From Bacillota bacterium (GTDB lineage Bacteria > Bacillota > Clostridia > Lachnospirales > Lachnospiraceae), in assembly GCA_023415635.1 (NCBI GenBank), contig JAEZJV010000012.1, positions 1-35,860 of the forward strand: a DNA stretch of 35,860 nucleotides. Direction: 5' to 3'. Below are positions 25,490-33,994 of this stretch, piece after piece (position 1 is the stretch's first letter; each line of letters opens with the position of its first letter). The notes beneath the pieces were generated by a model. It had not been told where the DNA came from and did no database searches. It saw only the letters and a list, made by a program, of their open reading frames with translations. A program made the translations under genes and the position numbers.

Positions 25490-25599
25490 TCCAAAGGAAG
25501 ATTAATTACAATGGACATCATACCATTCTTGACTATTTTGCGTTAGTGCGGTAAACTAGACACAGAAGTACCATTTAGTGGAATGACTGGAAATTGTAG

Positions 25600-25605
25600 T
25601 ATAAT
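25600..25605 (+). promoter_or_regulatory. -10 element of the ECF operon (weak -35)
   Basis: TATAAT at 25600-25605 gives a transcript with a leader of about 190 nt. No good -35 is seen, so an activator or a different start is possible. A small hairpin (ACTTCT/AGAAGT, 25622-25647) follows. Confidence 0.4.
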
Positions 25606-25661
25606 ATGAAAGAAAATGGGGACTTCTCTTATGAAGTTATATAGAAGTTAAAGGGGCAATA

Positions 25662-25746
25662 ATACCGTACGTTCCGACTAGCATAGATTGGCATACAAGC
25701 TTGTCTGACTTACCAATCTGGCTTATCTGGGAGAAACGTACAGTAT
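25662..25746 (+). ncRNA. structured 5' leader of the ECF operon, candidate riboswitch
   Basis: Outer stem ATACcGTACGTT (25662-25673) pairs with AACGTACaGTAT (25735-25746), 11 pairs with one C/A mismatch. The inner stem is AGATTGG (25685-25691) with CCAATCT (25713-25719), and further pairing of CC with GG leaves a GAGA internal loop. TTTTGTCACTTTT follows, which could act as a weak attenuator. It does not match the consensus I know for SAM-I, purine, preQ1 or THF riboswitches. It lies 55 bp upstream of the S-component gene. Confidence 0.45.
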
Positions 25747-25801
25747 TTTGTCACTTTTAATATAGCATTATAAAATTAATTTAAAACTGGAGGGAACCAC
25801 A

Positions 25802-26392
25802 ATGAAAAAACAAAGCGTTTTAAAAACAATCCTTGGTGTATGGAATACCAAGACTGTCGTGGTAATTGCAATCGGTGCGGCTTTGTTCGGTGTACTGATG
25901 AACTTCGGCGGAATTACAGTTGTATCCAACACAAAGCTCACTACTGCAATGCTTATTCCGGTTATTGTAGGGGCTATGTATGGACCTGTTCCGGCTTTAG
26001 TTGCTTGTCTTGTAGGTAACACCATCGCAGACTTAATCGGCGGATGGGGCTTTTGGTTTGACTGGTCCATCGGAAATGGTGTATTAGGCTTTATTGTTGG
26101 TCTTCTGCCTGTATATGGTGCTCGTATCAATGACGGTATCTTTAAGGTAAAGCATGCTGTGATTTATGCAATTCTCTGTATTATAGGAAATGCTTTGGCA
26201 TTTGGCGTTATCACTCCGATTCTGACAACAGCCTTTTACGGTGGCGAGCTGGAGGTAACCTTCGTACAGGCTCTGGCAGGAGGCATCGGTAATACATTCA
26301 TCCTGATTGTTCTGGGTATCCCGATTATCGTTGTTCTTGCAAAGCGTAATGCCCGTAGCAATAATTTAAAATTAGACGAGAAAGAAGAGTAG
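25802..26392 (+). CDS. ECF transporter S component (UPF0397/COG4720-like)
   Basis: 196 residues, about six membrane helices, with the family start VVVIAIGAALFGVLMNFGG and the mid-protein GPVPALVACLVGNTIADLI. It is the substrate-binding membrane subunit of an energy-coupling-factor importer. Homologues are often labelled riboflavin-type, but the ligand of this subfamily is unproven. The next two genes supply its ATPases and T subunit, so this is a dedicated system. The co-transcribed SAM hydrolases hint at a SAM, nucleoside or methionine-linked ligand; that is inference. GGAGGG lies eight bases before the ATG. Confidence 0.85.
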   Translation: MKKQSVLKTILGVWNTKTVVVIAIGAALFGVLMNFGGITVVSNTKLTTAMLIPVIVGAMYGPVPALVACLVGNTIADLIGGWGFWFDWSIGNGVLGFIVGLLPVYGARINDGIFKVKHAVIYAILCIIGNALAFGVITPILTTAFYGGELEVTFVQALAGGIGNTFILIVLGIPIIVVLAKRNARSNNLKLDEKEE

Positions 26393-26402
26393 TTTACATA
26401 AA

Positions 26403-28124
26403 ATGAGAAAACCCATTGTTGAATTTAAAGATTTTGGATTTCAATATAAAAAACAGACAGAACCCACCCTCTATGATATCAACCTTACGATTTATGAGGG
26501 TGAGAAGGTTCTGTTATTAGGCCCCAGCGGCAGTGGCAAATCGACTTTGGCGAACTGCATCAACGGCTTAAATCCTTTTTCTTATGATGGAAACATTACG
26601 GGTTCCTGCAAAATTGCTGGCATTGAGACCAAGTCTGCCAGCATTTTTGCTATAAGCAAGGTGGTTGGAACCGTATTACAGGATTCTGATGCTCAATTTG
26701 TAGGGCTTTCCGTAGGAGAGGATATCGCCTTTTCGCTGGAGAATGAGAGTATGCCAAGAAAAGAGATGATCCCCAAGGTACAAAGAGCCAGTGGACTGGT
26801 GGGGATGCAGGACTTTCTGCTCCATGTTCCTTATGAACTGTCCGGTGGGCAAAAGCAAAAAGTGGCCTTGGCTGGAGTCATGCATGACAATGTAAATCTT
26901 CTGATTTTTGATGAGCCTTTGGCAGCACTTGATCCAAAGATGGGTATGATAGCAGTTGATCTGATCGATCGGATCCACGCGGAGCAGAAGAAGACGGTAA
27001 TTATAATTGAACACCGACTGGAGGATGTACTGTATCGTTCTCTGGACAGAATTGTTCTGATGGATCAGGGCAGAATTGTGTTCAATGATACTCCGGATAG
27101 GCTGCTGGCTTCAGAATATCTGAACAGCTACGGAATTCGCGAGCCCTTATATATCAAGGCAATGAAGTATGCCGGTTGTACCTTTGAAGAGGGACAGTAT
27201 CTGTCCGATATAGCTTCCATGGATTTAACACCATTTCGGGAGAAATTGAAGCAAAAGCAGGCTATGGAGATAGATAAATACTCCCCGAAGCAGGGTGAAG
27301 AAATTCTTCGGGTCGAGAAGGTATCCTTTTCCTATGGTGCAGAAGAGGTTCTGCATGATATCTCTTTTTCTGTCTGTCAGGGGGAACGGCTGGCCTTTGT
27401 AGGTAAGAACGGTGCAGGGAAAAGTACCATGGCGAAGCTGATCTGTGGCATCAAACGCCCGGGAAAGGGCGACATCCTTATTAAGGGCATGAACTATCTG
27501 CAATTTTCTATGAAGGAAATCGGTGAAAAAATCGGTTATGTCATGCAAAATCCTAATCAGATGCTGGTCAAAGACATCATCAAGGAGGAAGTGGAGCTGG
27601 CCATGATCCTGCGGGGGAAAAACCGGCAGGAGATAGAGGAAGCTGTGAAGAAGACATTAAAGATGTGCGGACTCTGGGGTATGCGCAACTGGCCAATCTC
27701 AGCAGTGAGCTATGGACAGAAGAAAAGAGTTACGATTGCTTCCATTCTGGTGCTTCAGCCGGATATCATCATTCTGGATGAACCGACAGCCGGGCAGGAT
27801 TATTTTCATTATACTGAAATTATGAATTTCCTGGATGATCTGAATAAGAATTATGGAATTACCATTATATTTATAACCCATGATATGCACCTTGCAATTC
27901 AATATACGGACAGAGCTGTAGTATTTGCGGAGGGTGAACTGATTGCCGATGATACTGTCTATAAGGTGCTTGCGGATAATGAAGTAATAGAGAAGGCCAA
28001 TTTAAAGCAGACCTCTCTTTATACGCTGGCTAAGCGTCTTGGAATTAGTCCGGAAGAATATATCGAGCACTTTATTGCTTATGAAAGGATGAGTAAAGAG
28101 CATGGAAAATCAGCTATTGATTAA
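26403..28124 (+). CDS. ECF transporter ATPase, two fused ABC domains
   Basis: 573 residues, a fusion of A1 and A2 as in YkoD-like proteins. Domain 1 has Walker A GPSGSGKST (near 40), signature LSGGQKQK and Walker B LLIFDEP. Domain 2 has Walker A GKNGAGKST (near 339), a variant signature VSYGQKKR in place of LSGGQ, and Walker B IIILDEP. It hydrolyses ATP to drive release of the S-bound substrate. It starts 10 bp after the S gene and overlaps the T gene by 23 bp. Confidence 0.92.
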   Translation: MRKPIVEFKDFGFQYKKQTEPTLYDINLTIYEGEKVLLLGPSGSGKSTLANCINGLNPFSYDGNITGSCKIAGIETKSASIFAISKVVGTVLQDSDAQFVGLSVGEDIAFSLENESMPRKEMIPKVQRASGLVGMQDFLLHVPYELSGGQKQKVALAGVMHDNVNLLIFDEPLAALDPKMGMIAVDLIDRIHAEQKKTVIIIEHRLEDVLYRSLDRIVLMDQGRIVFNDTPDRLLASEYLNSYGIREPLYIKAMKYAGCTFEEGQYLSDIASMDLTPFREKLKQKQAMEIDKYSPKQGEEILRVEKVSFSYGAEEVLHDISFSVCQGERLAFVGKNGAGKSTMAKLICGIKRPGKGDILIKGMNYLQFSMKEIGEKIGYVMQNPNQMLVKDIIKEEVELAMILRGKNRQEIEEAVKKTLKMCGLWGMRNWPISAVSYGQKKRVTIASILVLQPDIIILDEPTAGQDYFHYTEIMNFLDDLNKNYGITIIFITHDMHLAIQYTDRAVVFAEGELIADDTVYKVLADNEVIEKANLKQTSLYTLAKRLGISPEEYIEHFIAYERMSKEHGKSAID

Positions 28125-28956
28125 TCTGGTTCCCGGTAAGACTTTCCTGCATCAACTGACAGGAAAAACTAAGGTGCGCCTATTCATCATCCTTCTTGTC
28201 TACATCATCATGTCCTTTGACCTGAGGTTGTTGCTGCCCCTTGGCATCACCAGCATGATCGGACTGATTTCCCTAAAGCCAAAATGGAAGATACTAAAGT
28301 ACTTTTTTATCATTGCTGCAATTATGAATTTAATCAATATCGTATTGTTTTGGCTTGTTAATCCGAATTGTGGAGCATTCTGGTGTGGCGGAGGAAGTAC
28401 TGTTCTACTACGAATAACCGGGCGCTATATTATTACGGCAGAAACCATCTGGTATCTGTCCATCCGTTTTCTGAAAATGATGGTATCATTGATAGTTTCC
28501 ATGACCTTTATCCTATCCATAACGCCATCAGAGATGGCAGCAGGTCTGTATTCCATTAAGATACCATATAAGATATGTACCGTATTTTCCATCGCCTTCC
28601 GCTACATACCGGATATCGGAAGGGATTATGAGAATATCAAGATATCCATGCAGGTCAGAGGGGTGGAGTTGAATCCGAAGAAAGCTTCTATGATGACAAG
28701 ACTGAAGCAGAATGTACTGATTTTAATTCCATTGATTATCACCTCGTTCGACCGGGTCGGAAATATAGCCAATGCCATGGATCTTCGAGGCTACGGAAAA
28801 GGTAAGACCAGAACCTACTACAGCGAACATGAGGAGACGAAAGCAGATCGAATATTTAAGGTAATCTACATACTGATACTGTTATTTTGCATCTATTGGA
28901 TTATTACTAAGAATCTGATGCCGCAGCCGAGGAAGATGTGGTATCCCTTTGCATGA
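28102..28956 (+). CDS. ECF transporter T component (CbiQ/EcfT family)
   Basis: 284 residues, several membrane helices in the N-terminal half (about 25-75 and 105-150) and one near the C-terminus. The coupling-helix motifs SMQVRGVEL and AMDLRGYGKGK are the two ARG-type signatures that dock onto the ATPases. It couples ATP hydrolysis to movement of the S component. Translation overlaps the ATPase gene. Confidence 0.9.
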   Translation: MENQLLINLVPGKTFLHQLTGKTKVRLFIILLVYIIMSFDLRLLLPLGITSMIGLISLKPKWKILKYFFIIAAIMNLINIVLFWLVNPNCGAFWCGGGSTVLLRITGRYIITAETIWYLSIRFLKMMVSLIVSMTFILSITPSEMAAGLYSIKIPYKICTVFSIAFRYIPDIGRDYENIKISMQVRGVELNPKKASMMTRLKQNVLILIPLIITSFDRVGNIANAMDLRGYGKGKTRTYYSEHEETKADRIFKVIYILILLFCIYWIITKNLMPQPRKMWYPFA

Positions 28957-28965
28957 GGATAAAAA

Positions 28966-30312
28966 ATGGATTATATAGCAGATATTATTCGGGATATTTC
29001 CGAACTGGTCAAGCTCCCCACCATATACGATCCGGACACAGCAAAAGCCGGTAAGCCTTATGGTGAGAATGTAGCACTCGGATATGAGTGGATAAAAGCA
29101 AAAGCACTGAGGGATGGCTTCGAGGTTCTGGAGTATGACGGACACGCACTGGCAATCAGGATAAAGGGAAGCGAGCGTCCCCATAGAATTGATATTGCTT
29201 CCCATATAGACGTGGTTGCTCCCGGAGGAGGCTGGGACTCTGATCCCTTCTCCGGTTCTGTATCCATGGATTATATCTATGGCAGGGGAACCGTGGATAT
29301 GAAGGGGACCTTGATACTGACTTATTATGCACTAAAGTATATGAAGGATAACAGGCTTCCCTGTAACCATGAGCTTCGTCTGGTCATAGGTTGTGATGAG
29401 GAGCGGACGATGCAGGATATGAGATATTATATTCAGAAGGCAGGAGCTCCGGATTTTGCATTTACCCCCGACGGAAAGTTCCCTTATTCTCTGGGAGAAA
29501 AGGGGGCGCTGATGTGGGTGCTGGAGGGTGAGGCGGATACCTGCATCGAAGAATTTGAGGGAGGGGTTCAGTGTAATGTGGTCAGCCCGGTTGCCCAGGT
29601 AAAACTGAAAGGAACCTCATATGTTGCACGCTGCAGGGAATACCTTCAAGGATATGAATATTCTGCAAGGGTAGATTGTGACGGCGAGTATACGACGATT
29701 ATACTTCAGGGTAAGGCAGCACATGCTTCCATTCCGGAGGCAGGCTTCAATGCAACCGTTTATCTGCTTAAGCTGATATCTGATATCAGTAATGATAAGG
29801 TGGCAACTCAGTTGTACCGCTGTTTTCAGGATTATTATGGCAATGGGGCAGGAATTGCTTATGATATTTTACCTATGGGTAAGCTTACTATGAACCTCGG
29901 AATTCTTAACATCCAACAGGGAAAGCTATCAGCCGAGGTTGATTGCAGGTATCCTATGGGGATTAGCTCTGATACTCTGACCAGGAAGCTACAGGAAGCT
30001 CTGACACCGTTCACGGTAGCACTCTGTTATGATGATCAACCAACCCTGGCGGATCAAGCTTCAGCTTATTTAGAAGTGCTCCTGTCTACCTATCGGGAAA
30101 TTGGAAAAGATCTTGATGCGCAGCCCTTTATCAGCGGAGGAGTTACCTATAGTAAGGCGATTCCGAATTGTGTTGCATTTGGTCCGGCACGGCAGGGTGA
30201 GCTAATCTTGGCACATCAGGCAAACGAACGCCTGGAGCTGCGAAGAATCCCGGAGCTCTTTGAAATATATAAGGAGACCATGATTCGTCTGGCGGGGCTT
30301 AAGATAATGTAA
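28966..30312 (+). CDS. M20-family metallopeptidase (PepV/ArgE-like)
   Basis: 448 residues. Zinc ligands and catalytic residues are visible: H80 in ASHIDVV, D111 in GRGTVDMKG (bridging), E145/E146 in GCDEERT (general base and ligand), D169 in FTPDGKFP, and H417 in LAHQANE. The lid domain lies between about 190 and 330. The family cuts dipeptides or deacylates amino acids in the cytosol. Its place between a transporter and two SAM hydrolases suggests it processes the imported compound; the substrate is unknown. It starts 9 bp after the T gene. Confidence 0.88.
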   Translation: MDYIADIIRDISELVKLPTIYDPDTAKAGKPYGENVALGYEWIKAKALRDGFEVLEYDGHALAIRIKGSERPHRIDIASHIDVVAPGGGWDSDPFSGSVSMDYIYGRGTVDMKGTLILTYYALKYMKDNRLPCNHELRLVIGCDEERTMQDMRYYIQKAGAPDFAFTPDGKFPYSLGEKGALMWVLEGEADTCIEEFEGGVQCNVVSPVAQVKLKGTSYVARCREYLQGYEYSARVDCDGEYTTIILQGKAAHASIPEAGFNATVYLLKLISDISNDKVATQLYRCFQDYYGNGAGIAYDILPMGKLTMNLGILNIQQGKLSAEVDCRYPMGISSDTLTRKLQEALTPFTVALCYDDQPTLADQASAYLEVLLSTYREIGKDLDAQPFISGGVTYSKAIPNCVAFGPARQGELILAHQANERLELRRIPELFEIYKETMIRLAGLKIM

Positions 30313-30345
30313 GGCTGCCGAGTAAAATTGAAAGGATTGAAACGA

Positions 30346-31191
30346 ATGGAAAAACCAATCTTAGTATTCCAGACGGATTTCACGTATAAAGAAGGGGCAG
30401 TTTGCTCCATGTATGGTGTGGTAAAAAGTGTGGACCGTTCCTTGGAGATATTCGATGGGACCCATGAGATACCTCATTTTGATACCTGGAGTGCCTCCTA
30501 CCGCTTATATCAATCCATGCGCTTTTGGCCTAAGGGAACTATCTTTGTCTCAGTGGTGGATCCGGGTGTAGGAACGGCCCGAAAAGCCTGTGTTGCCAAA
30601 ACAAAGGACGGTTACTATATTGTCACGCCGGATAATGGGACGCTATCACACATTATGCGTTATGTAGGAATTATTGAAGTCAGGGAAATTGATGAGACCG
30701 TGAATCGGCTGAAGGCAACGGAAGGTACCAGCATCTTTCATGGAAGGGATCTTTTCGGTTATTGTGCAGCAAGACTTGCAAGCGGAATCATCTCCTATGA
30801 GCAGGTGGGGCCGGAGTATCCGGTTGAAGATATCGTTGAGCATATGATCTGGGAAGGAACAATATCAGGGGATACTGCGGAGGGAATGTTTGAAATCTGC
30901 GATCCGAACTTCGGGAACCTCTGGAGTAATATCAGCTCAGAGCTGCTGCTGGCTAATGGCTTTTGTTACGGAGATGCGGTAGGGGTAAGAATTGTTCATA
31001 AAGATACTGAGGTTTATAACGAGACGGTACCCTTTGCCAGATCCTTCGGTTATGTAGGACCCGGGGAAGCAGTACTTTATACGAATGAACTGATGAAAGC
31101 CTCCATAGCTCTCAGTATGGATAATTTTATGGAAAAATATAAAATCGGCTTTGGAGAGGCATGGAGGATTTTTCTTACAAAATTAAAGTAA
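30346..31191 (+). CDS. SAM hydroxide adenosyltransferase / SAM hydrolase (DUF62), copy 1
   Basis: 281 residues. Family motifs are FQTDFTYKEGAV at the start, SVVDPGVGTARK, TPDNGTLSH, FHGRDLFGY and DPNFGNLWSNI. The D-R-H triad of characterised SAM hydrolases is present as D72, R79 and H132. The enzyme splits S-adenosylmethionine with water-derived hydroxide into adenosine and methionine. The ATG at 30346 has AAAGGA ten bases upstream; in-frame TTG codons before it are unlikely. It is 33 bp after the peptidase gene and directly before a second copy. Confidence 0.88.
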   Translation: MEKPILVFQTDFTYKEGAVCSMYGVVKSVDRSLEIFDGTHEIPHFDTWSASYRLYQSMRFWPKGTIFVSVVDPGVGTARKACVAKTKDGYYIVTPDNGTLSHIMRYVGIIEVREIDETVNRLKATEGTSIFHGRDLFGYCAARLASGIISYEQVGPEYPVEDIVEHMIWEGTISGDTAEGMFEICDPNFGNLWSNISSELLLANGFCYGDAVGVRIVHKDTEVYNETVPFARSFGYVGPGEAVLYTNELMKASIALSMDNFMEKYKIGFGEAWRIFLTKLK

Positions 31192-32106
31192 ATGATGAAA
31201 AGATACTGTCACGATTACATCTATAAGAAAGGGATGGCACGGCAAGACATGAATGGTGTATTAATTTTTCAATCTGACTTCGGCATTGCAGACGGTGCAG
31301 TCAGTGCAATGTACGGAGTGGCATACTCAGTTAATCCAATGCTGCGTATTTACGATTTAACTCATGAAATTCCCCAATATAATATTTGGGAAGCATCTTA
31401 CCGCTTAATTCAGACCGTTAGCTACTGGCCGAAGGATTCTGTCTTTGTATCCGTGGTTGATCCTGGGGTTGGTTCAACAAGAAGGAGTATCGCAGTCAAG
31501 ACGGAGGACGGCCAATTTATCATTACTCCGGATAATGGGACTCTGACACATGTGAAAAGATTGAAACGAATTGTCGAAGCCAGGGAGATTGATGAGAAGG
31601 TAAACCGACTTCCGAACTCCGGTGATTCCTACACCTTCCATGGCCGAGATATCTATGCATATACGGGAGCACGTCTGGCTGCAGGAATAATATCCTTTGA
31701 GGAAGTCGGACCAATGCTGGAGACAAGCAGTGTCGTAGAATTACCTATCATCGAAGCACAAAAAGAGGGAGATATTGTGACCGGAACCATAGATGTGCAG
31801 GATGTACGCTTCGGCAGCCTTTGGACCAATATTAGTAAGAAGCTGTTTGATGAGCTTGGTGTAAGCTATGGTGGCAGGGCAGAGATCGCAATTCAGAATG
31901 ACACCAGAGAGGTGTACCGCAATATCATGAGGTATGCGAAATCCTTTGCGGATGTCAATGTTGGGGAGCCTCTGCTATATGTAAATTCCCTTGATAATCT
32001 GGCTGTCGCTATCAATCAGGGTTCCTTCTCAAAAGCCTATAATATCATGACGGGCTCCAACTGGAAGATTGCAGTCCGTAAGGCACCTAGAATTATTTAT
32101 GAATGA
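31192..32106 (+). CDS. SAM hydroxide adenosyltransferase / SAM hydrolase (DUF62), copy 2
   Basis: 304 residues from the ATG at 31192, which touches the previous stop codon. Alignment with copy 1 begins at MNGVLIFQSDFG, so the true start may be 31234 or 31249; no site has a good ribosome signal and translational coupling is likely. Motifs SVVDPGVGSTRR, TPDNGTLTH and FHGRDIYAY keep the triad (D90, R97, H150 in this numbering). The copies are clearly homologous but well diverged, so the duplication is old and the two may differ in substrate or form a heteromer. Confidence 0.88.
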   Translation: MMKRYCHDYIYKKGMARQDMNGVLIFQSDFGIADGAVSAMYGVAYSVNPMLRIYDLTHEIPQYNIWEASYRLIQTVSYWPKDSVFVSVVDPGVGSTRRSIAVKTEDGQFIITPDNGTLTHVKRLKRIVEAREIDEKVNRLPNSGDSYTFHGRDIYAYTGARLAAGIISFEEVGPMLETSSVVELPIIEAQKEGDIVTGTIDVQDVRFGSLWTNISKKLFDELGVSYGGRAEIAIQNDTREVYRNIMRYAKSFADVNVGEPLLYVNSLDNLAVAINQGSFSKAYNIMTGSNWKIAVRKAPRIIYE

Positions 32107-32197
32107 GATTGTTTTCCGATTGACATACATAGTACCAAGCCGTACAATCCTCATATGAAGGAGGCGACTTAAACTGTACAAATCAAACGGAGGCTTC

Positions 32198-32608
32198 TTG
32201 ATCTCACAGATAAAACAGGTGGGGAGCAGGATTTTTGAAAGGATTTTAGTAGAGCGAAATATAGACGCATTTAACGGCGCCCAGGGTAGAATTCTCTATG
32301 TACTCTGGCAGACAGACGGAATTCCGATCATTGAGCTATCGAAAAAGACGAGTCTTGCCAAGACGACTTTGACCAGTATGCTGGAGCGTATGGAGACAGC
32401 GGGGCTTATCAAAAGGTGCTTTGACAAGATAGACAGAAGACAGGTATTGATAGCTCTGACAGAAACAGCCAGGGGACTCCGGACAGATTATGATGAGGTA
32501 TCCAATCGAATGAACGAGATTTATTATAAAGGATTTGCTCGGGAGGAGATTATCCAGCTGGAAGGATATTTACAGAGGATTCTTGATAATCTGAACGGAG
32601 AGAGCTAG
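32198..32608 (+). CDS. MarR-family transcriptional regulator
   Basis: 136 residues, winged helix: IIELSKKTSLAKTTLTSMLE is the HTH, and GLIKRCFDKIDRRQVLIALT is the wing with the conserved D-x-R-R. The start is a TTG at 32198, since no in-frame ATG exists after the stop at 32156 and GGAGG lies six bases upstream. It is 91 bp after the second SAM hydrolase and likely part of the same operon, where it could sense the imported compound. No operator palindrome is obvious. Confidence 0.85.
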   Translation: MISQIKQVGSRIFERILVERNIDAFNGAQGRILYVLWQTDGIPIIELSKKTSLAKTTLTSMLERMETAGLIKRCFDKIDRRQVLIALTETARGLRTDYDEVSNRMNEIYYKGFAREEIIQLEGYLQRILDNLNGES

Positions 32609-32609
32609 T

Positions 32610-32817
32610 GCTTTACAGTATTATAATGTTCTGGCAGAGGAAGGGTTGAGACCTATTTCACCTGGGACTTCCAGAACTCTGAAGGATACAGAGAAAAGTG
32701 CCGGAGCTGTTGAGAATATTGTAGCAATTGATGGTATTGCAGTAATCATTGATAAATCCAATACTGTATCTGATCTGACAAAGGATCAACTGATCAGGAT
32801 TTATAAGGGGGAGATAT
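32610..32817 (+). pseudogene. fragment of a PstS-like phosphate-binding protein
   Basis: An open frame without signal peptide or proper start reads ISPGTSRTLKDTEKSAGA, then VAIDGIAVIIDKSN, then VSDLTKDQLIRIYKGEI. This is the N-terminal lobe signature of PBP-like phosphate-binding proteins. After GEI the similarity ends. It overlaps no other gene and has lost both ends. Confidence 0.7.
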
Positions 32818-32841
32818 GCAGAACAATTCAAAACAGTATGA

Positions 32842-32883
32842 GAGGGCTTACCTGGCTGAGAAAGTCTGCCCGGTGAAGCCCTC
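32842..32883. terminator. hairpin between the pstS fragment and the unknown gene
   Basis: GAGGGCTTACC (32842-32852) pairs with GGTGAAGCCCTC (32872-32883) with a one-base bulge. There is no clear T-tract, so it is only a possible terminator for the minus-strand gene. Confidence 0.35.
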
Positions 32884-32908
32884 TTGTGTTCCAAGGAGGA
32901 GATTCTGG

Positions 32909-33667
32909 CTATATATTACGCTCAATTTCCTCTTTACTTAACTCTTCAAAAACGAGTGGCTTTGTATATTTCCTAATCTGTTTACAGAAGATATCCACTA
33001 CATTCTTTTTGTTGAGAATAATACTGTTTGCAACACCCACATAGGGCTCTGAATCCTTTTTATACATTGCCTTAATTGCCGTCTCTTTGCATTTTAAGCA
33101 TAATCGAACAGTATTATCATTAATTTTATTAATCGTAAAGGCTGGGGTGGCATTGCGGATCCAGTAACGATCATAATATTGTGGATCTAACTGCTTTTCA
33201 TCAAAATAGGCACGCTCTAGCCGTTTCATCAGCTGGTCGACATTATCATTGTTAATATATAACATATATTCCAGATAAGAGATACGTTTATCCAATATAT
33301 CATCTCCGAGTATATCGGGTAGATAGCTCTTAAAATTTATCTTAAGATTGGTAGTCAACAGGTCCTCGACCTTCTCCTCCAACTCCTCAATCCTGCTGGC
33401 GGGGACGGGGGTATATCCCTCGGTCTGAAACAGCTGACGAAGATCCACGGTTATGACTACCCACCAAATCCGGCCCCAGTTTCCTATATTATAGAATACA
33501 CTGTAGCATTGAATTTTTTTGATGGGACACTCAGAATCAGGATTAACCCAGGTGATTTTTGCCGATTCCTCAAAGGCCTCATCCTTATTAATTCCGAGAC
33601 GATCACAAACTACGTTGAATAAATTGTCATTAAAATTCTTGAATGAAACTTCTACTGTACCAAGCAT
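32909..33667 (-). CDS. protein of unknown function
   Basis: 252 residues, soluble, no signal or membrane segment. The N-terminal part is beta-rich with aromatic residues (YNIGNWGRIWWVVITVDLRQLF). A coiled-coil-like helix follows (RIEELEEKVEDLL), then a helical region (LEYMLYINND, LMKRLERAYFDEKQ). The C-terminal part is mixed (TVRLCLKCKETAIKAMYKK). I recognise no family. AAGGAG lies ten bases before the ATG. It is a single minus-strand gene beside a pstS fragment, so it may have been inserted there. Confidence 0.7.
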   Translation of the reverse strand: MLGTVEVSFKNFNDNLFNVVCDRLGINKDEAFEESAKITWVNPDSECPIKKIQCYSVFYNIGNWGRIWWVVITVDLRQLFQTEGYTPVPASRIEELEEKVEDLLTTNLKINFKSYLPDILGDDILDKRISYLEYMLYINNDNVDQLMKRLERAYFDEKQLDPQYYDRYWIRNATPAFTINKINDNTVRLCLKCKETAIKAMYKKDSEPYVGVANSIILNKKNVVDIFCKQIRKYTKPLVFEELSKEEIERNI

Positions 33668-33727
33668 GTCAAATTAACTCCTTTATGATATGTATTTTTG
33701 CCCTTATTTGACTCCGATGTAGTAAAA

Positions 33728-33745
33728 ATGTATTACAAGATACAT
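33728..33745. promoter_or_regulatory. small palindrome in the divergent gap
   Basis: ATGTAT (33728-33733) and ATACAT (33740-33745) around TACAAG, 60 bp upstream of the unknown minus-strand gene. It could be an operator. The rest of the 327-bp gap holds only the promoter of the acetyltransferase. Confidence 0.25.
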
Positions 33746-33951
33746 ATTAAGTATAACATACCTATTACGATAGTAAACCCACTTTTTGTACTAATTTAAA
33801 TAAAAATGTTAATAAAAGACGGATAGCTGGGGAACCGCTGTTAATTATATTAATATAAGTTATTAATAAGTCCATTTTGATTTACTCAGATACGATATAC
33901 AATATTCTCAGAAAACGGAATAATATTATGGTAGGATGGTACTTCATTTCT

Positions 33952-33960
33952 TGCTATAAT
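33952..33960 (+). promoter_or_regulatory. extended -10 promoter of the GNAT gene
   Basis: TGCTATAAT at 33952-33960, with no clear -35, 35 bp before the acetyltransferase start. Confidence 0.5.
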
Positions 33961-33994
33961 TATATAAAGGATAATTTGGAAGGGAAGTAATAGG

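Noticed and set aside
25662..25746. SAM-I, THF, preQ1 or purine riboswitch
   Set aside because: None of the conserved cores I know for these classes is visible, so it is kept as an unassigned structured leader.
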